Shown here one piece after another: positions 32,004-43,079 of a DNA stretch of 64,000 bases. Each line of letters opens with the position of its first letter. Position 1 is the first letter of the stretch. The DNA is from Ceriagrion tenellum (Eukaryota > Arthropoda > Insecta > Odonata > Coenagrionidae). The stretch is from assembly GCA_963169105.1 (NCBI GenBank), contig OY720641.1, positions 5,781,258-5,845,257 of the forward strand, in the 5' to 3' direction. A model generated the notes under the pieces. It saw only the letters and a program-made list of their open reading frames with translations, made no database searches and was not told the DNA's origin. Both the position numbers and the translations under genes were made by a program.

Positions 32004-32461
32004 ATAAAAAAGCATTAACATGTGGATTAAGATTTGTATGAAAATAATTTACGTAACTGATATATTGTTTATGGTGTCTCTAATTACCCTAGTTTACTCT
32101 GTGGACAAATTGTCTGCGAGAAAAACTCGATCTGGAAGGTTGCGTGAGGTTTTTTACTAGCGGTTTAAATACTGAAAAAATCTCGAGCCTCTCTTAATTA
32201 TACTATGTGACTCTTTAGTTGCATGGTCGGAAATATCTCGAACGGTTCAAACACTTATCCCTGGGAGAGGGAACCCTTTGAAATCCACTGAGATGAATCT
32301 AAAATAACTGTTTCATCGCAGTAAAAGAAAAAAAGTGATGTCATGAGTAAAATGCATCTAACATTTAGGACACTGTAGACCAAGGTTGGAAACCCTTAGC
32401 ACGTGTGCCAGACACGACACGTCGATAATTTGTTTTTGCCCCGTGAGAAAATTCCCTACCG
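32004..32461. other. Non-coding sequence
   Basis: Nothing recognised. Confidence 0.4.
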
Positions 32462-32495
32462 AATTTATTTTCAATCTCTTGATTGAAAATAAATT
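32462..32495. repeat. Perfect 15-bp hairpin
   Basis: AATTTATTTTCAATC and its exact complement flank the 4-base loop TCTT. Confidence 0.88.
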
Positions 32496-32671
32496 GATCT
32501 CTCAGTCCCGACGTGTCCAAACCAGCCTATTTCTGAGAAAAAAACACATTGCCATTAGTATGTATAGATGTGGCTGAGTGCTGAGCGTGGAGGGGTAGGT
32601 GTTTCAAAAAGAATGATAATGGAACATTTTTATGCCGAGGCATTTAAAATTAGCAAATTATTTGGAGAAAA

Positions 32672-32719
32672 ATTTCGGCGAAATTAGCGTATGACATTTC
32701 GGCGAAATTAGCTTATCTT
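32672..32719. repeat. 24-bp tandem duplication
   Basis: ATTTCGGCGAAATTAGC occurs at 32672 and 32696, with one difference just after it (GTAT versus TTAT). Confidence 0.8.
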
Positions 32720-33120
32720 CATATTTATAAATTTTTTAGACAGTATAATCCATCCACTCATTTGGAGTATCTAATATTGTTATTAATTATACTAACTAAT
32801 TTGTACCTTAGCAGCAGTTTCCCATTTTTTAGAGTTGATAATTTATGGTTGCTCATATTTGGCGATTTACTAATTTCCAATTGGAAGATACGTTTTGTAC
32901 CTTTCCGTGTCGTATATTCGAAAATTGCTAGGTGCACTTTAGATATTTACTTTTGTCTACCAGACTCGTGCAATCATTTTTAACACAACTGCCGTTTTTT
33001 GAGATGTACAAAAAAAGTGTATTTGTTCCTTTCCCCTCAGTGCCTCATTTTACAGCATTTCAAAGTTTTTTTACCATGTTAATTACTTTTACGGTTAAAT
33101 AATTTTTTTATCCTTCCACT

Positions 33121-33157
33121 CTAATTTATATTTGCCTTTCTTTTTTTGCAGGTGAGT
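33121..33157 (+). other. Candidate recursive (ratchet) splice site
   Basis: A branch-point-like CTAAT (33121-33125), a long pyrimidine tract (TTTGCCTTTCTTTTTTTGCAG, ending at 33151) and, with no base between, the donor GTGAGT (33152-33157). Acceptor and donor abutting as (Y)nNCAG|GTRAGT is the established signature of recursive splicing, in which long insect introns are removed in steps. It lies about 25.6 kb into the intron that starts at 7578, where such a site would be expected. Confidence 0.6.
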
Positions 33158-33193
33158 AAAAAACCGTGCTCCAGATGGTCCGTTATCTGTGCG
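33152..33193 (+). CDS. Candidate 42-nt cassette or recursive-splice exon
   Basis: If the acceptor at 33151 is used as a normal splice site, a 42-nt exon follows up to the donor GCG|GTAAGA at 33194. It is open in phase 0, the phase left by the exon at 7487-7577, and gives VSKKPCSRWSVICA. Zero-length and 42-nt outcomes are the two alternatives at a recursive splice site with a downstream donor. A further GTGAGT lies at 33232. It is too short to judge coding potential. Confidence 0.3.
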
Positions 33194-33799
33194 GTAAGAT
33201 CATGATTTTTGTGAGCGACATAGGTGAGTTTTTGTGCTGTAAGATACCTCAGTATATGAAAATAGGATTTCCCGGCGCTTAATTGATGCTAGTGGTACGC
33301 TAGTAATGGTGGGCGAGGAAAGGAAACTTCTGGACCTTTCCCAGTCATTGTTCCCGAATGCAGCACCATTTCTGGGTAATTTCTGAATTTACACCTTGAT
33401 TTTCACAATAATTAGCTAACAGCTATCAAAGTAATGTGTTAAGGTGCCTATATTTTCCTTTTTCATTCGGTTTATTTTGAGTTTTCCCTAATTACAGAAC
33501 AGTTTTAAGCGAATAAAGCAAATAAAGAGAAAATAGCGTGAATATGTGGAATTTTATTGTCATGTTACGTAGGGAATAAGTTTCTCTGCAAGCTGCCATA
33601 ATACGGAAAAAATTAATCTAAGTCATTTTACAGTGGAATAACCTTCAGTATTTACATTATACTTCCAACAAGTGACTCAATTTAAAAAAATTAGATTCGA
33701 ATATGGTCTCTATTATGATAGGTTAAAAATCTGGGGCAAGATGCCTAAAAAGCCCCGTTGTAATCACTGTAGGGGAATAGGTCGATAGAATCCAGAGTG
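33194..33799. other. Non-coding sequence
   Basis: AT-rich; no gene or repeat recognised. Confidence 0.4.
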
Positions 33800-34260
33800 A
33801 CAGGCTTCAGTCATCAATCCATCTCCGCATTGTGAGAGGGAAGAAAATAGTTCGTGCACGCTTTCTGGAAGGAAGGTAATCCATCTCCTGTATTAAGCTC
33901 GATCGGAGATTTGTACACATATCCTTCCGCCGCACTATTCTTCCGCGTGACCCAAATTCCCGCGCCACGCTAATGTTCACCCCGCCTTCCCTCCCTCCCC
34001 CTCGTGTGCTATCGCTTCCACGCCTCATTTCGGCCCGTCTCATTCTTTCCTCTTCGTGTTATGGCCACGCCCCCCTTTACCGTCAATTTTCCCGCCTCGA
34101 AGGTGATACGAACGGCTTTGGGAGTGGCGCTCCAAATTCACCTGGTGCCTCGTCTCCGCACGCCCTTACGCTTCTCCTATATATGTACTGATTATTTTAT
34201 TTTTTTTCAAGTTTACCACTTGCCTTTTTTACATAATGATCGGGTGCCTTCCCGCTCCTA
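33800..34260. promoter_or_regulatory. GC-rich patch with a possible alternative first exon
   Basis: C- and CpG-rich around 33940-34170. An ATG at 34061 opens MATPPFTVNFPASK and ends at the donor AAG|GTGATA (34102/34103) in phase 0. Codons are mostly C- or G-ending. This could be an alternative promoter/first exon, but C-rich composition alone produces such frames. Confidence 0.22.
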
Positions 34261-34469
34261 AGGAGTCCCAGACTCGTGGCCAAGGGCCTCATTCTAGTTA
34301 CTCTACGCGGTTGAACCTTGGAAAATGGATGTGACGTCAATATTTCGTCACTATTGTTTTCACTTTGAACGCGGTATTTCCGATGACGTGCTGAATAGCA
34401 GTGCAACTCTAGACCAGAATAGCATTTCTGGTTGGACCTCAAAAGCCTTACACAATTGAAAAATTAAAT

Positions 34470-34660
34470 GAGAGGAGACTTATTGAGAAATGGAAAATAA
34501 TGTGAGAGTTGAAAGAAAGTGTACAGAAAGTTTTGAAATTAATACAGGGGTTAGGCGGGGAGATGGATTATCTCCTGTACTTTTAACTTAGCCATGGAGG
34601 AAGCTTTAAGAAGGGTAAAAGATACTCCAGGAGTAGCCAGTAGTAGTAGTGTATCAAATC
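34470..34660 (+). mobile_element. LINE reverse transcriptase fragment (fingers/palm)
   Basis: It reads VRVERKCTESFEINTGVRRG, DGLSPVL, then after a one-base deletion LAMEEALRRVKDTPGVAS. The GVRRGDGLSP-LF-L block is the conserved fingers/palm motif (usually GVRQGD-LSP) upstream of the catalytic ADD box. No flanking LINE protein is intact. Confidence 0.8.
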
Positions 34661-34719
34661 AAAATGTTATATTCAAGATCTAAGTTTCGTTGTAGTAGGT
34701 AGTAGATGTGTTGATATCT

Positions 34720-35475
34720 AGGCTAGTTGATCCACCTGACAATGGTGCACTATAACAAAATAGAGGTCGTGAATGTGGATGTACTGATTTTTGCTTGTGT
34801 TATGCAAGAAACAGTTCGGTTCCATTTTATCTTCCAGGACTCAGCCAAGTCATTGTTTTTCTAACGTTTCTCTTCCTATCCCGGAGGCTTCTTCAGGTCA
34901 ACGACGTGATAAAAGTGTTTTTGGTGCCAAAACGGGCAGCCAATCCGAAGCACCAACTCCACTGTATAAAGTTTATATTTACATTAGAGTCGGTCGGTTA
35001 CACTTTAAACCCGGCCAAAAGAAGCGCTAACATCTTCGACCTGAAGTTGCCTTCAGGATAGGAGGAGAAACATTGTCAGAAAAACGACGCGGATGATTTC
35101 CTAAAAAAGAAATGGAAACAATACCTGCTCGCCTCGGAAATCTTGGACAAAACTTAAAAAAAAAGTTTCACTTATGTTGATAAAAATTAAATGAATTTTA
35201 AAATTTCGCAAAATCTTTTTAATAATTTTACATTTATGTGGGTATACTAAGTTATCCTTGTTTTAAGAAAGAAACAGTTTCGTTCTATTTCTCCATCTGA
35301 GATTCAGCCACGTCCTTTTTAAATCTTTTTAATAACTCGGCACAACCGGTTTCACCGGCTAGGGCATCATCAGCTACAATTTTCATTTGCATAGTTATTA
35401 AAAATATTTTTTGGGATTGATGAAGTTACTTTAATTTTTATCAATATGGGCCGAATCCATCAAGTTACGTCAAAC
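34720..35475. mobile_element. Cluster of Penelope-like terminal segments
   Basis: Four hammerhead-like segments: plus 34736-34760 (degenerate), minus 34867-34896 (CTGAAGA, A, GCC stem, GAAACGTTAG), plus 35041-35070 (its inverted partner) and minus 35350-35373 (CTGATGATGCC ... GAAACCGGT). The motif AAGAAACAGTT ... ACTCAGCCAAGTC at 34807-34853 recurs in direct order at 35271-35312. Arms at about 35170-35226 and 35393-35447 (TTGATAAAAATTAAA and complement) make the right half a foldback. The region looks like nested or tandem copies with no coding capacity. Confidence 0.6.
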
Positions 35476-35811
35476 ATTATTCATTCCATCAAGTCTCTCT
35501 TAGTCTCCCCAAAACTGATTGAATTGCCCTGAATTATGAATGAATCACACTCCCTCCTAGATATTCCAAGTCTTTATTATGGCGTGGGTTATTGCCGGGG
35601 AAGTTTTAAACACTCGTGTACCCGAAACAGTTCGTATTTGTTTTGTTTTGTGTGTTTTATTGAAGTTCTGAGCCTTATTTTACTCTTGGGCTGGATCTAT
35701 TACTACACTTAGATTTTTCCCTTGTGCTTGTATGAAAGAGTCTTCAAGAGATCCACTTTCTCTATTTTACTCTATTACTATAGTGGTACTCTGGGACACT
35801 TATCTATATCT
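35476..35811. other. Non-coding sequence
   Basis: Nothing recognised. Confidence 0.4.
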
Positions 35812-36410
35812 ACATTATACCCTGCGAGCCGCCGCATGGGCGTGTGACAGGGGGTGGTAGCCGAGTAATTATTTAAGGTTTTTGGAGGTGAAATGGTGAC
35901 GTGTATTATAGGAATGTATTTAGTGGAGCTCAGTTCTTTTTGTGATCGCTTATTGTGAGCGGAAAGCGGCAGTGTATCTCTCTTAATTTTTCACTTCTGT
36001 CAGACCTAGAGATGTAGTATGGCGTCGTGATAATATTCTCGGTGTCGCTCTGAAACCCACCAGTTCTGAATTTCTCAAGCAACCTTAGACAGCCTTTGAG
36101 TCTCTAGGGGCTCCCACCTTAATCCCAGTAAAAGTTGAGACACTATATGTACGCTCGTAGCAGTTTTTAACGAAGCGCGCTGCTTTTCTTTGTATTTTAT
36201 TAATTTTTTTTATGAAATCTTTTTGATCAGGGTCCCAAATGCTCGCGGCGTATTCGAGGTGAGGCCTAACCAGCGCGAAGTAGCATCTCTGTTTTATTTT
36301 TTCATCCGAGAATCTTTCTATTATACGCTTAACAAAACCTAGTTTCTTTAATTCTGTGCCGCATATGTTTTGTATGTGTGTTCTCCGAGATATATCAGAA
36401 GTTATGATGA
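35812..36410 (-). mobile_element. CR1/Jockey-like LINE, best-preserved coding tail
   Basis: From 36400 leftward the minus strand reads THTKHMRHRIKETRF-like sequence, then in one frame VKRIIERFSDEKIKQRCYFA, LVRPHLEYAASIWDPDQKDF, INKIQRKAARFVKNCYERTY. That is the thumb and C-terminal region of the reverse transcriptase with few breaks. Later parts are shifted. It ends at the common CGGCGGCTCGCAGGGTATAA block and a GTAGATATAG tail at 35800-35822. Confidence 0.88.
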
Positions 36411-37128
36411 AAGGTGATTGTATTAAATTTAAATATTAATTTAGAGTATGCCTTGTTCAAGTTTGTCTTTTAGGGTACTCAGACTGAAAAACAACGTCCT
36501 CGCAAAATTGTCGAATTAGTATTTTTGTCGGAAAGTTATTTTAGCTGTCGATTCAGTTAATAAACGAAGTACTAGTTGGAACTTTACCGATTGTTGTCGA
36601 TATTGATTTTATATGGCTTGCCTATCGCATATTTTTCTTTTTACTATCATTGCAGGCGTTCTGAATCCTCGAGTAGTGTCATAAGATTTCTTTTTTATAG
36701 TTCTTTTAGGTTATCCAGGCAATTCTTTTGGATTTGATGCGATTCCAAAGTCTTGTGAGTTACGTCCGCCTTCGTGAAACTTGTGACCCTTTCCAAGTTT
36801 TTTGTTTGCGCACGTGACTTGGAAAAAGTTGGCCAATTTTTTTTGTCAACTTTCCTGATTCAACTTCCGCCATCGCCTCAAAAACCCCTTAAAAAGGCTT
36901 TTTGAGACGACGTGAGTTCCCTTCATACTTTTAGTCGTGGACGGGGTGAAGATATTCCCAGTGATGAGTTTTCCCTCCCGCTAACGAGGTCATCCTCCGA
37001 TCAAAAACTTGACAGTCACGCCAGAGCGAAATCTCCCAACAATATGCTGCGGGAAGTCTGCGCAAGCATTTTGGTCGCCTAATTAACTTCCCGCAAGTCA
37101 TTCTTTCATGTTCTCTTCACATTTTCAG
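36411..37128. other. Non-coding sequence
   Basis: No gene recognised. Confidence 0.35.
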
Positions 37129-37362
37129 AGCGAATTTCGAGGAAAAGGGAGAGTTCACATCATTGGAGTCGAGTTAATTTTCCACCGCCGAAAAAACTTC
37201 TACGGTTTTGCTCGAAAGGTTAATTACTACTGGCCTTTCGACGTGTATTACCAACGGCATATATGTATTTCGTTTCGACGGAGATTACATAAAGTCTGCC
37301 CTTCTGCTAAGAAATATTACAGCGCCATTATGCCATTATTGCGTAGCTTTACGAAGATGTAA
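37129..37362 (+). CDS. Weak candidate terminal exon
   Basis: A good acceptor (CTAAT branch-like at 37079, tract TTCTTTCATGTTCTCTTCAC, ATTTTCAG at 37121-37128) precedes a frame open in phase 0 for about 77 codons (SEFRGKGRVHIIGVELIFHR ...) to a TAA at 37360. The phase fits the proposed upstream exons. Codon use is not biased and the peptide has no known motif, so chance is the main alternative. Confidence 0.13.
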   Translation, partial: SEFRGKGRVHIIGVELIFHRRKNFYGFARKVNYYWPFDVYYQRHICISFRRRLHKVCPSAKKYYSAIMPLLRSFTKM

Positions 37363-38989
37363 TGACAGCGCTCATGACTCGGAGGTTATTGTTTTGACCC
37401 GCACTGTTTGGTAGAAGAGATGCAATAGGATACTGGTCGAACTGATGAGTACAAAGACTCCGCGAGTCTCAAACGTCTCTAGAGCCATACCATTCGATAA
37501 ACCCTTTTGTTTCAAATTCAAAATGAAATAAATATGCTCTAAAATTGCGTACAACGGAAAAATTAAGTACGATCTCCTCCTAAGAATCACGAAAGACTTG
37601 GATGTCATTGATTTATTAAAAACCGCAACAGATTGCGTAATAGAGACGCTCAGAATGAAACGAAAGAAGACAAGACACACTCGAACGAAAATTTAGAGCG
37701 GTAAACATTTTGTCGATACTAAACCAAAAGAAGAGCCTGGTTAATTTGAAACTGAACTTCTCATCTCACCATTTCACTAACGAATAAATACTCTGTCTTA
37801 ACTAAGAATTAAATGACGGTTTACCGAACGAGTCTTCCTCTACACTCGATATTGCCGAAGACATCACACTCTCCCAAAAACATCACACCGTGCTGACTGA
37901 GAACCGCTGTCAGCACCAACGTATTTGAGAGATTTTATTCCCCGGGGTACTTGAAGTATTTTCTCAGGAGTAAAATTACTTTAATGGGTTGTTGGGACTA
38001 ATTTACAATTCAAATTTACTTTTCAATCGATCTCCTCTCGAATTCAATAAAGATTTTATGTTAGGAGTGCAACTATTAAATGCAAATTGCAAAAAAAACT
38101 AGATGCAGCGAAAAACACCTCGACGTGACGATGCCGCTCAGTGGACCTAGATCGGGAAAATGCTCTCCAAATATGAGAAAATGCATAATTGTGCTCATAA
38201 CGTAAAACCGAAGTATATTTTACGTACAGAGTTCATTTTAAGCATTAGTTCAACCGTATCTTTTGTCTTAATTCAAATATTGACATGATACATTGAGAAG
38301 AGTCAAGGTTAAAATGTAGGAAATCTATAATATGATAACAGCAACAATACTAGTATTCCATATCAACTTAACGTGTAATATTGTGCGGTAAAAAGACTGC
38401 TACTTAACAAAATGGCGCGCCGTCAGTGCAGGGGACGATACTGCATGCATATCTTAACAACGTTGCGAAACATGAGGAAAGTATGGACTATACATCGAAA
38501 CGCCACAAAAATCTTCTCGGTAAATTGAGGACGAGTTAAATGCTTTAAAAAACGATATTTTGATACCCGAAGGTCAAACATTTTCAAATGGGAATATAGA
38601 TCGCGCTAGGTTTTTTTTGGTAGAGGGAGGGTTACCTTTGCAATTTATGTGGATGAATGGAGGACAAAGAAATTCACGTAGCGGTGAAAAAAAACTCTGC
38701 CCTTATGACGCTTTGAGTTTTTCCTTTTTTCTGTCCTAGGACGCATTTGTCACCTTAATTATGGCAGAAGATAAATTTTCCTGGAAAATATTCGTTTCGA
38801 TGACGGAGAGCATAATGTGAAAATATTTATCGGATGATGTTGCTCGATCTATTTTTCCGAAATATGAGTGGCAACGCATATACCTGAATTGCTGATATGA
38901 AAGGCTACAACTCGCTCTTACTCCAAGGGGTATTGTCTTTTAAGACAGCAACAATTGACAAACAATTATCACGGCGTGCATTTTCAAAT
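37363..38989. other. Non-coding sequence
   Basis: No gene or repeat recognised. Confidence 0.4.
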
Positions 38990-39420
38990 ACGCAGCACGC
39001 TTCGTTAAAAACTGCAATAGGAGCGAATATATGGTGTTTCACAACTTTTAGAGGGGTTAAGGTGGGAGCCCCTAGAGACTCGGAGGCTACACGCTAGGCC
39101 TAGGTTGCTTGAGAAATTCAGAACTGGTATTTTTCAGACCGACATAGAGACTATTATCATGACTCCTCGCTACATCTCTAGGTCTGACAGATGCGATAAA
39201 ATGATAGAGATACACTGCCGAACAGATAGGCAAAAGAACTCGTTCTTTCCCCGCACAATAAGCGACTTAAATAAAAATTGAGCTCCACCAAGTACACTCC
39301 CATAATACATGTCACTATGTCACCTTCCAAAACCTTATCCCTCACGTCTTTACACGGCTGGTGTCCTAACACCCCCCTGCCACACGCCCATGCGGCGGCT
39401 CGCAGTGTAATATGTAGATG
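38990..39420 (+). mobile_element. CR1/Jockey-like LINE, short 5'-truncated copy
   Basis: It starts abruptly at AGCACGCTTCGTTAAAAACTGC, inside the segment that encodes the KAARFVKN motif in longer copies. It continues through GGTGGGAGCCCCTAGAGACT to the CACGCCCATGCGGCGGCTCG end and GTAGATG tail. The reading frame is broken. Confidence 0.88.
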
Positions 39421-40827
39421 TTCTGGTATATGTAGATATAAGTACTGGTATATAGATTTTTAAGAAGTTTGATTTATATTTATTTGTAAACTAAAAAGTA
39501 TAAAGGATGAATCGATGGTTGATAATCCTTAAATCCAAGTACCGTAAGCCTCCCTACCTCCAAAATATTGAAAGTTAATTGCTCCGTGAATTTTTACGCA
39601 GAAAATTATTTTAATATTCCTATTTTTTTAATTTTGAGGCGATTGTTGTGAAATTATGATTTCATAACGTTAATTGCCTATGTACGATAGATTTAAGAAA
39701 TCGGCTGTATCATTGGTTGGTAATTCTTACATTAGAGTACCGATACCCCCACCTCCTTAATATCAAAGGGTCGTAGTATATCTGCGATCAAAATAATTTA
39801 GACATTTCTATTTGTTCAAATTTTATGGTAAGTATTGTGAAATCGCGATGTATCTCCTTAATCTCACTCAGAAACTGTTTAAAAGTATCCTAATCGTAGC
39901 GCCTAGGATCTATGGTGGACCTGTGTGGAATTTTTCGTTCCATTACATTCAATAATCCCTGTTATTCCGTGGTCATACAGTGAATGAGTAGTGTTCCCGT
40001 ATCATTTTTATACATAGTTTGATATTAGCGTTGGAAAGTGATTGAGTCTATGAATCAATCAGAGTATTTATCAGTTCTTTTATGTAATACTAATTCACTA
40101 ATTATGATTATCATTCACGCGTATTGGAGGACCTCCGGTTGACCTACGAAGCTGAAATTGGACACAAATACAAGTCGTGACCTGAATCCGATTGAGGAAA
40201 TAGCAATTGCCCGAGTAACAGTTCAAAAAGGTTTCTTTTTTACCCCTTGCTGTGAACTGTTAGGCCTTTACGATAAACATTAAATTGGTGCAGAAATTTA
40301 TTTTTTAGCTTCTTCATATTACTTGCACTAAAGACATAGGGTTGAATTTTCCTTCAATGGGTACCTGAAAGTGTTCCAACCGATTTGAATTGGCCACAAA
40401 TATAACTACACTGTTGGATGGCTGAAAGTTTATTTTATTATTGCAATAGATTTTCCGAAGCACTTCGCTAATATCATAGATTTGTTATTTTGCTACAAAA
40501 TCAAGTATCGCTTCACTATTTCAGATGTATGAATTTTATAATTTCCTTAGCAAGAGCAGCATGAGCTTTTAAAGCGAACTTAATGCCTGAGTCCTTTATA
40601 CTTAGATATTTTGCTGAATGTGAAAGTTACAATGAGATTGTAATATTGATATTTTTCTCTTCATTCTCTCTGCGGGTGATTAGTTAATGATAAATGGAAT
40701 CCTAAATGGTAGATATATGCTTGTTTCACTTCGAATCATGGTGGTTATTTTAAACTAAGCGAATTTTTTACTTTTCCTCCTCCATTTGAATTTCAACGGA
40801 CAAACTCATCCTCGGACTACAACTTAG
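39421..40827. other. AT-rich non-coding sequence
   Basis: Two short similar stretches (ATCGATGGTTGATAATCCTT at 39510 and a TTGGTTGGTAATTCTTAC relative near 39713) suggest an old duplication. No gene is seen. Confidence 0.35.
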
Positions 40828-41060
40828 ATGTGGTGGAAGGACTTGTGCGTTCCAATGACCTCTAGAGCTGGACTAGCAGGTGCAATTACGATTGCCCCCG
40901 GTAAGGGCCCTCCATTGCAGATAGGTCGAAAGTTATTCAATGAGAAATTAATCCTTGCTGCTACGAAATACCGCTCAATAGGTCGGGTGTCGTGCACGGC
41001 AACGGGAGATGCAAGGCCCCCGCGGTCGTCATCACACGAAATCCATGCATGAACGAGAGT
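40828..41060. other. Unassigned GC-richer block, open on both strands
   Basis: Frames are open over the whole block on both strands: plus (MTSRAGLAGAITIAPGKGPP ...) and minus (MTLVHAWISCDDDRGGLASP ...). No splice signals or family motifs are convincing, and the sequence is not repeated in the window. It may be part of an unknown repeat or a processed fragment. Confidence 0.2.
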
Positions 41061-41249
41061 CATCCCAGGATACTAGAACCTCGAGAGATAAGAAGAAGAG
41101 GATGAGGAAAGTACCGATTAAAAAAGAACTTAAATATTAAGAAAAGCTCTTCTAGTGGTCATATATTGGACATTGAAGTGTATTGGAGAGTATGTTTACC
41201 CTTTGTTGTGATCGTGGGGGAGGGGAGGGACATAGGATTTGGATTCTTG

Positions 41250-41800
41250 GGCGCCTTTTGGTACCGTGGCCATGAATCGTGAAAGCATCCGCTAATCTCG
41301 TCTCGATCTCGCGGACGACGGGAGCGAATCAGACTGGATAAGTCGGTTGGTTGATGTGGGTTGTTGTTGGTCGGAGGAGCGGTGCATTGTGGGTCGTGGA
41401 AACGAGAACGCGGGGAAACGGCTCAAATCATTTCTCTCCCTCTTTCGTCGAGGGTCGAAAAAGTACCTCTTTCCCTTTCTTCCCCGATATTTTGAGTGAT
41501 CCGTAGGTGGCGTGACTGCGCGACGCTTAATTCATTTTTTTTTCGCTTCGCTTCAAGTTTCTGTAATGATAGGTGTGGGTGAGAGAGAGTTTTCATTTTT
41601 TTCTTCACACGAATCCGATTTGATGACGAGGCTTCTCGTTACTGGCCTGGTTTCTCGCCCGAACGCTCGCTAACCGAGGTGAAGTGGCCATTTTTCAGTG
41701 TACCTTCTGTGACTCCCCCCGATAGTTCTTGACGCGCAATTATTCCGGTTTGGCGGATTCAACCTCCGGGGTCCTTATTCAGCATCGTGCTCGAGTTGAA
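41250..41800. promoter_or_regulatory. CpG-rich patch, possible regulatory region
   Basis: High CpG between 41260 and 41420 and again at 41630-41790, between AT-rich flanks. No exon is supported. Confidence 0.25.
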
Positions 41801-42294
41801 CAAGTCGAACTCCCCATGCTGCACTGCAGTATATCTCACAGGAAAGCTAACTGAGGAGTTAAGCGTCGTTTCAAAACTTTTCAATTATGTGTAGCAACAA
41901 ACCTAACTCTCCAATCTCTCTCTCTGGTGGGAAAAATCAAAGAACTTAGTTACCATTATGCCTAAATCCCCTTTAGTAATTTCCTCCATAGCGATCCATC
42001 CTAAAAAATACCGATTTCGTTTGTCTAAAAACCGCATTACCTTTTACATTTTATTTTACAAAGTTTTATTTAATTTTATTTATTTTATTTATAGTATCAC
42101 GGAATGTATACAAGAAAGTGAATGGAATTAGAGCAGGTTCTATTTCCCGTTCAGTCATTCAGACAGTCATACAATTTTCCATTTTACTCTGTACGCTTAT
42201 CCTCATTAAATAGATCATGCAATCATTTTTGAATAAAATGTATACCAAATTAAGCGGCATTTGCAATCATGCATTGCCTAATCATGCACTCTCC

Positions 42295-42560
42295 TATTCT
42301 AAAGACTCCTAACATCTCCCCACGCTAGAGTCTCTTCTACCGCATTCACCCATGATTTTCGCGGTCTTCACCTTCCTCTCAAACACCATTCACACTACAT
42401 ACTATCGTATAACTGATTAATTACCCGACTCTCCCATTCTTTCGACGCGGCCAAACCAACGGAGAAACTTTTTTCATATGTTATTCGAGCATACACCCCT
42501 CACCCCTTACTAGGATGTCCAAATCACATTCTTCCATCATCTACTTTTTCCAAACCGTAT
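42295..42560 (-). mobile_element. LINE ORF2 C-terminal fragment
   Basis: The minus strand encodes RPRKSWVNAVEETLAWGDVR with flanking decayed sequence, matching the RPRKLWLNVVEE segment at 15640-15960. Upstream minus-strand pieces give YEKSFSVGLAASKEWESRV. Stops are frequent. An A/T-rich TTTATTTTATTTAT run at 42069-42092 could be the retroposon tail. Confidence 0.65.
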
Positions 42561-43079
42561 TAACTCTTTATAGACCGCAAATACTTCTTTAAATGTTTAG
42601 AAATATCATCGAAAAGATTCATAGTATTATGTATCTAGCATGGTTTTAAATACAGGGTGCGGCAGCATATATTTCTGATTTAAATATTTCTGCTTTTAGA
42701 AGGTCTTACTTGCATTATGCAACTACAATGTTTAATCGCCTACGATTCCATGTTGCCTCTGCAAAGCATTTTAAATTGTTTTACGAGACTGAAAGAATTA
42801 TAATTTTCTATAGACAATATTGAAAAATATTTATAAATACTGAACTACAAAGTGAAGTGAATAATGTATAATTTGTAAATTTGTTTGTATGTTAATACTC
42901 TGGTTCATGACCATTGGTAATTAATGTTTTTTTTCTTTTGCTGTTTGCCTTCCCCTTGCCTTGTTCTTGTAATGAACACATGATTTAAAAAAACTGTTTC
43001 TTGACTTTATAAAAATCAATTTTGTAATGTACTGTTTTTGGCCGCACCAGCCTGCTGTTTGTTTTTCTTTTTTCGTTAA
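42561..43079. other. AT-rich non-coding sequence
   Basis: Nothing recognised up to the hAT left end. Confidence 0.4.
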
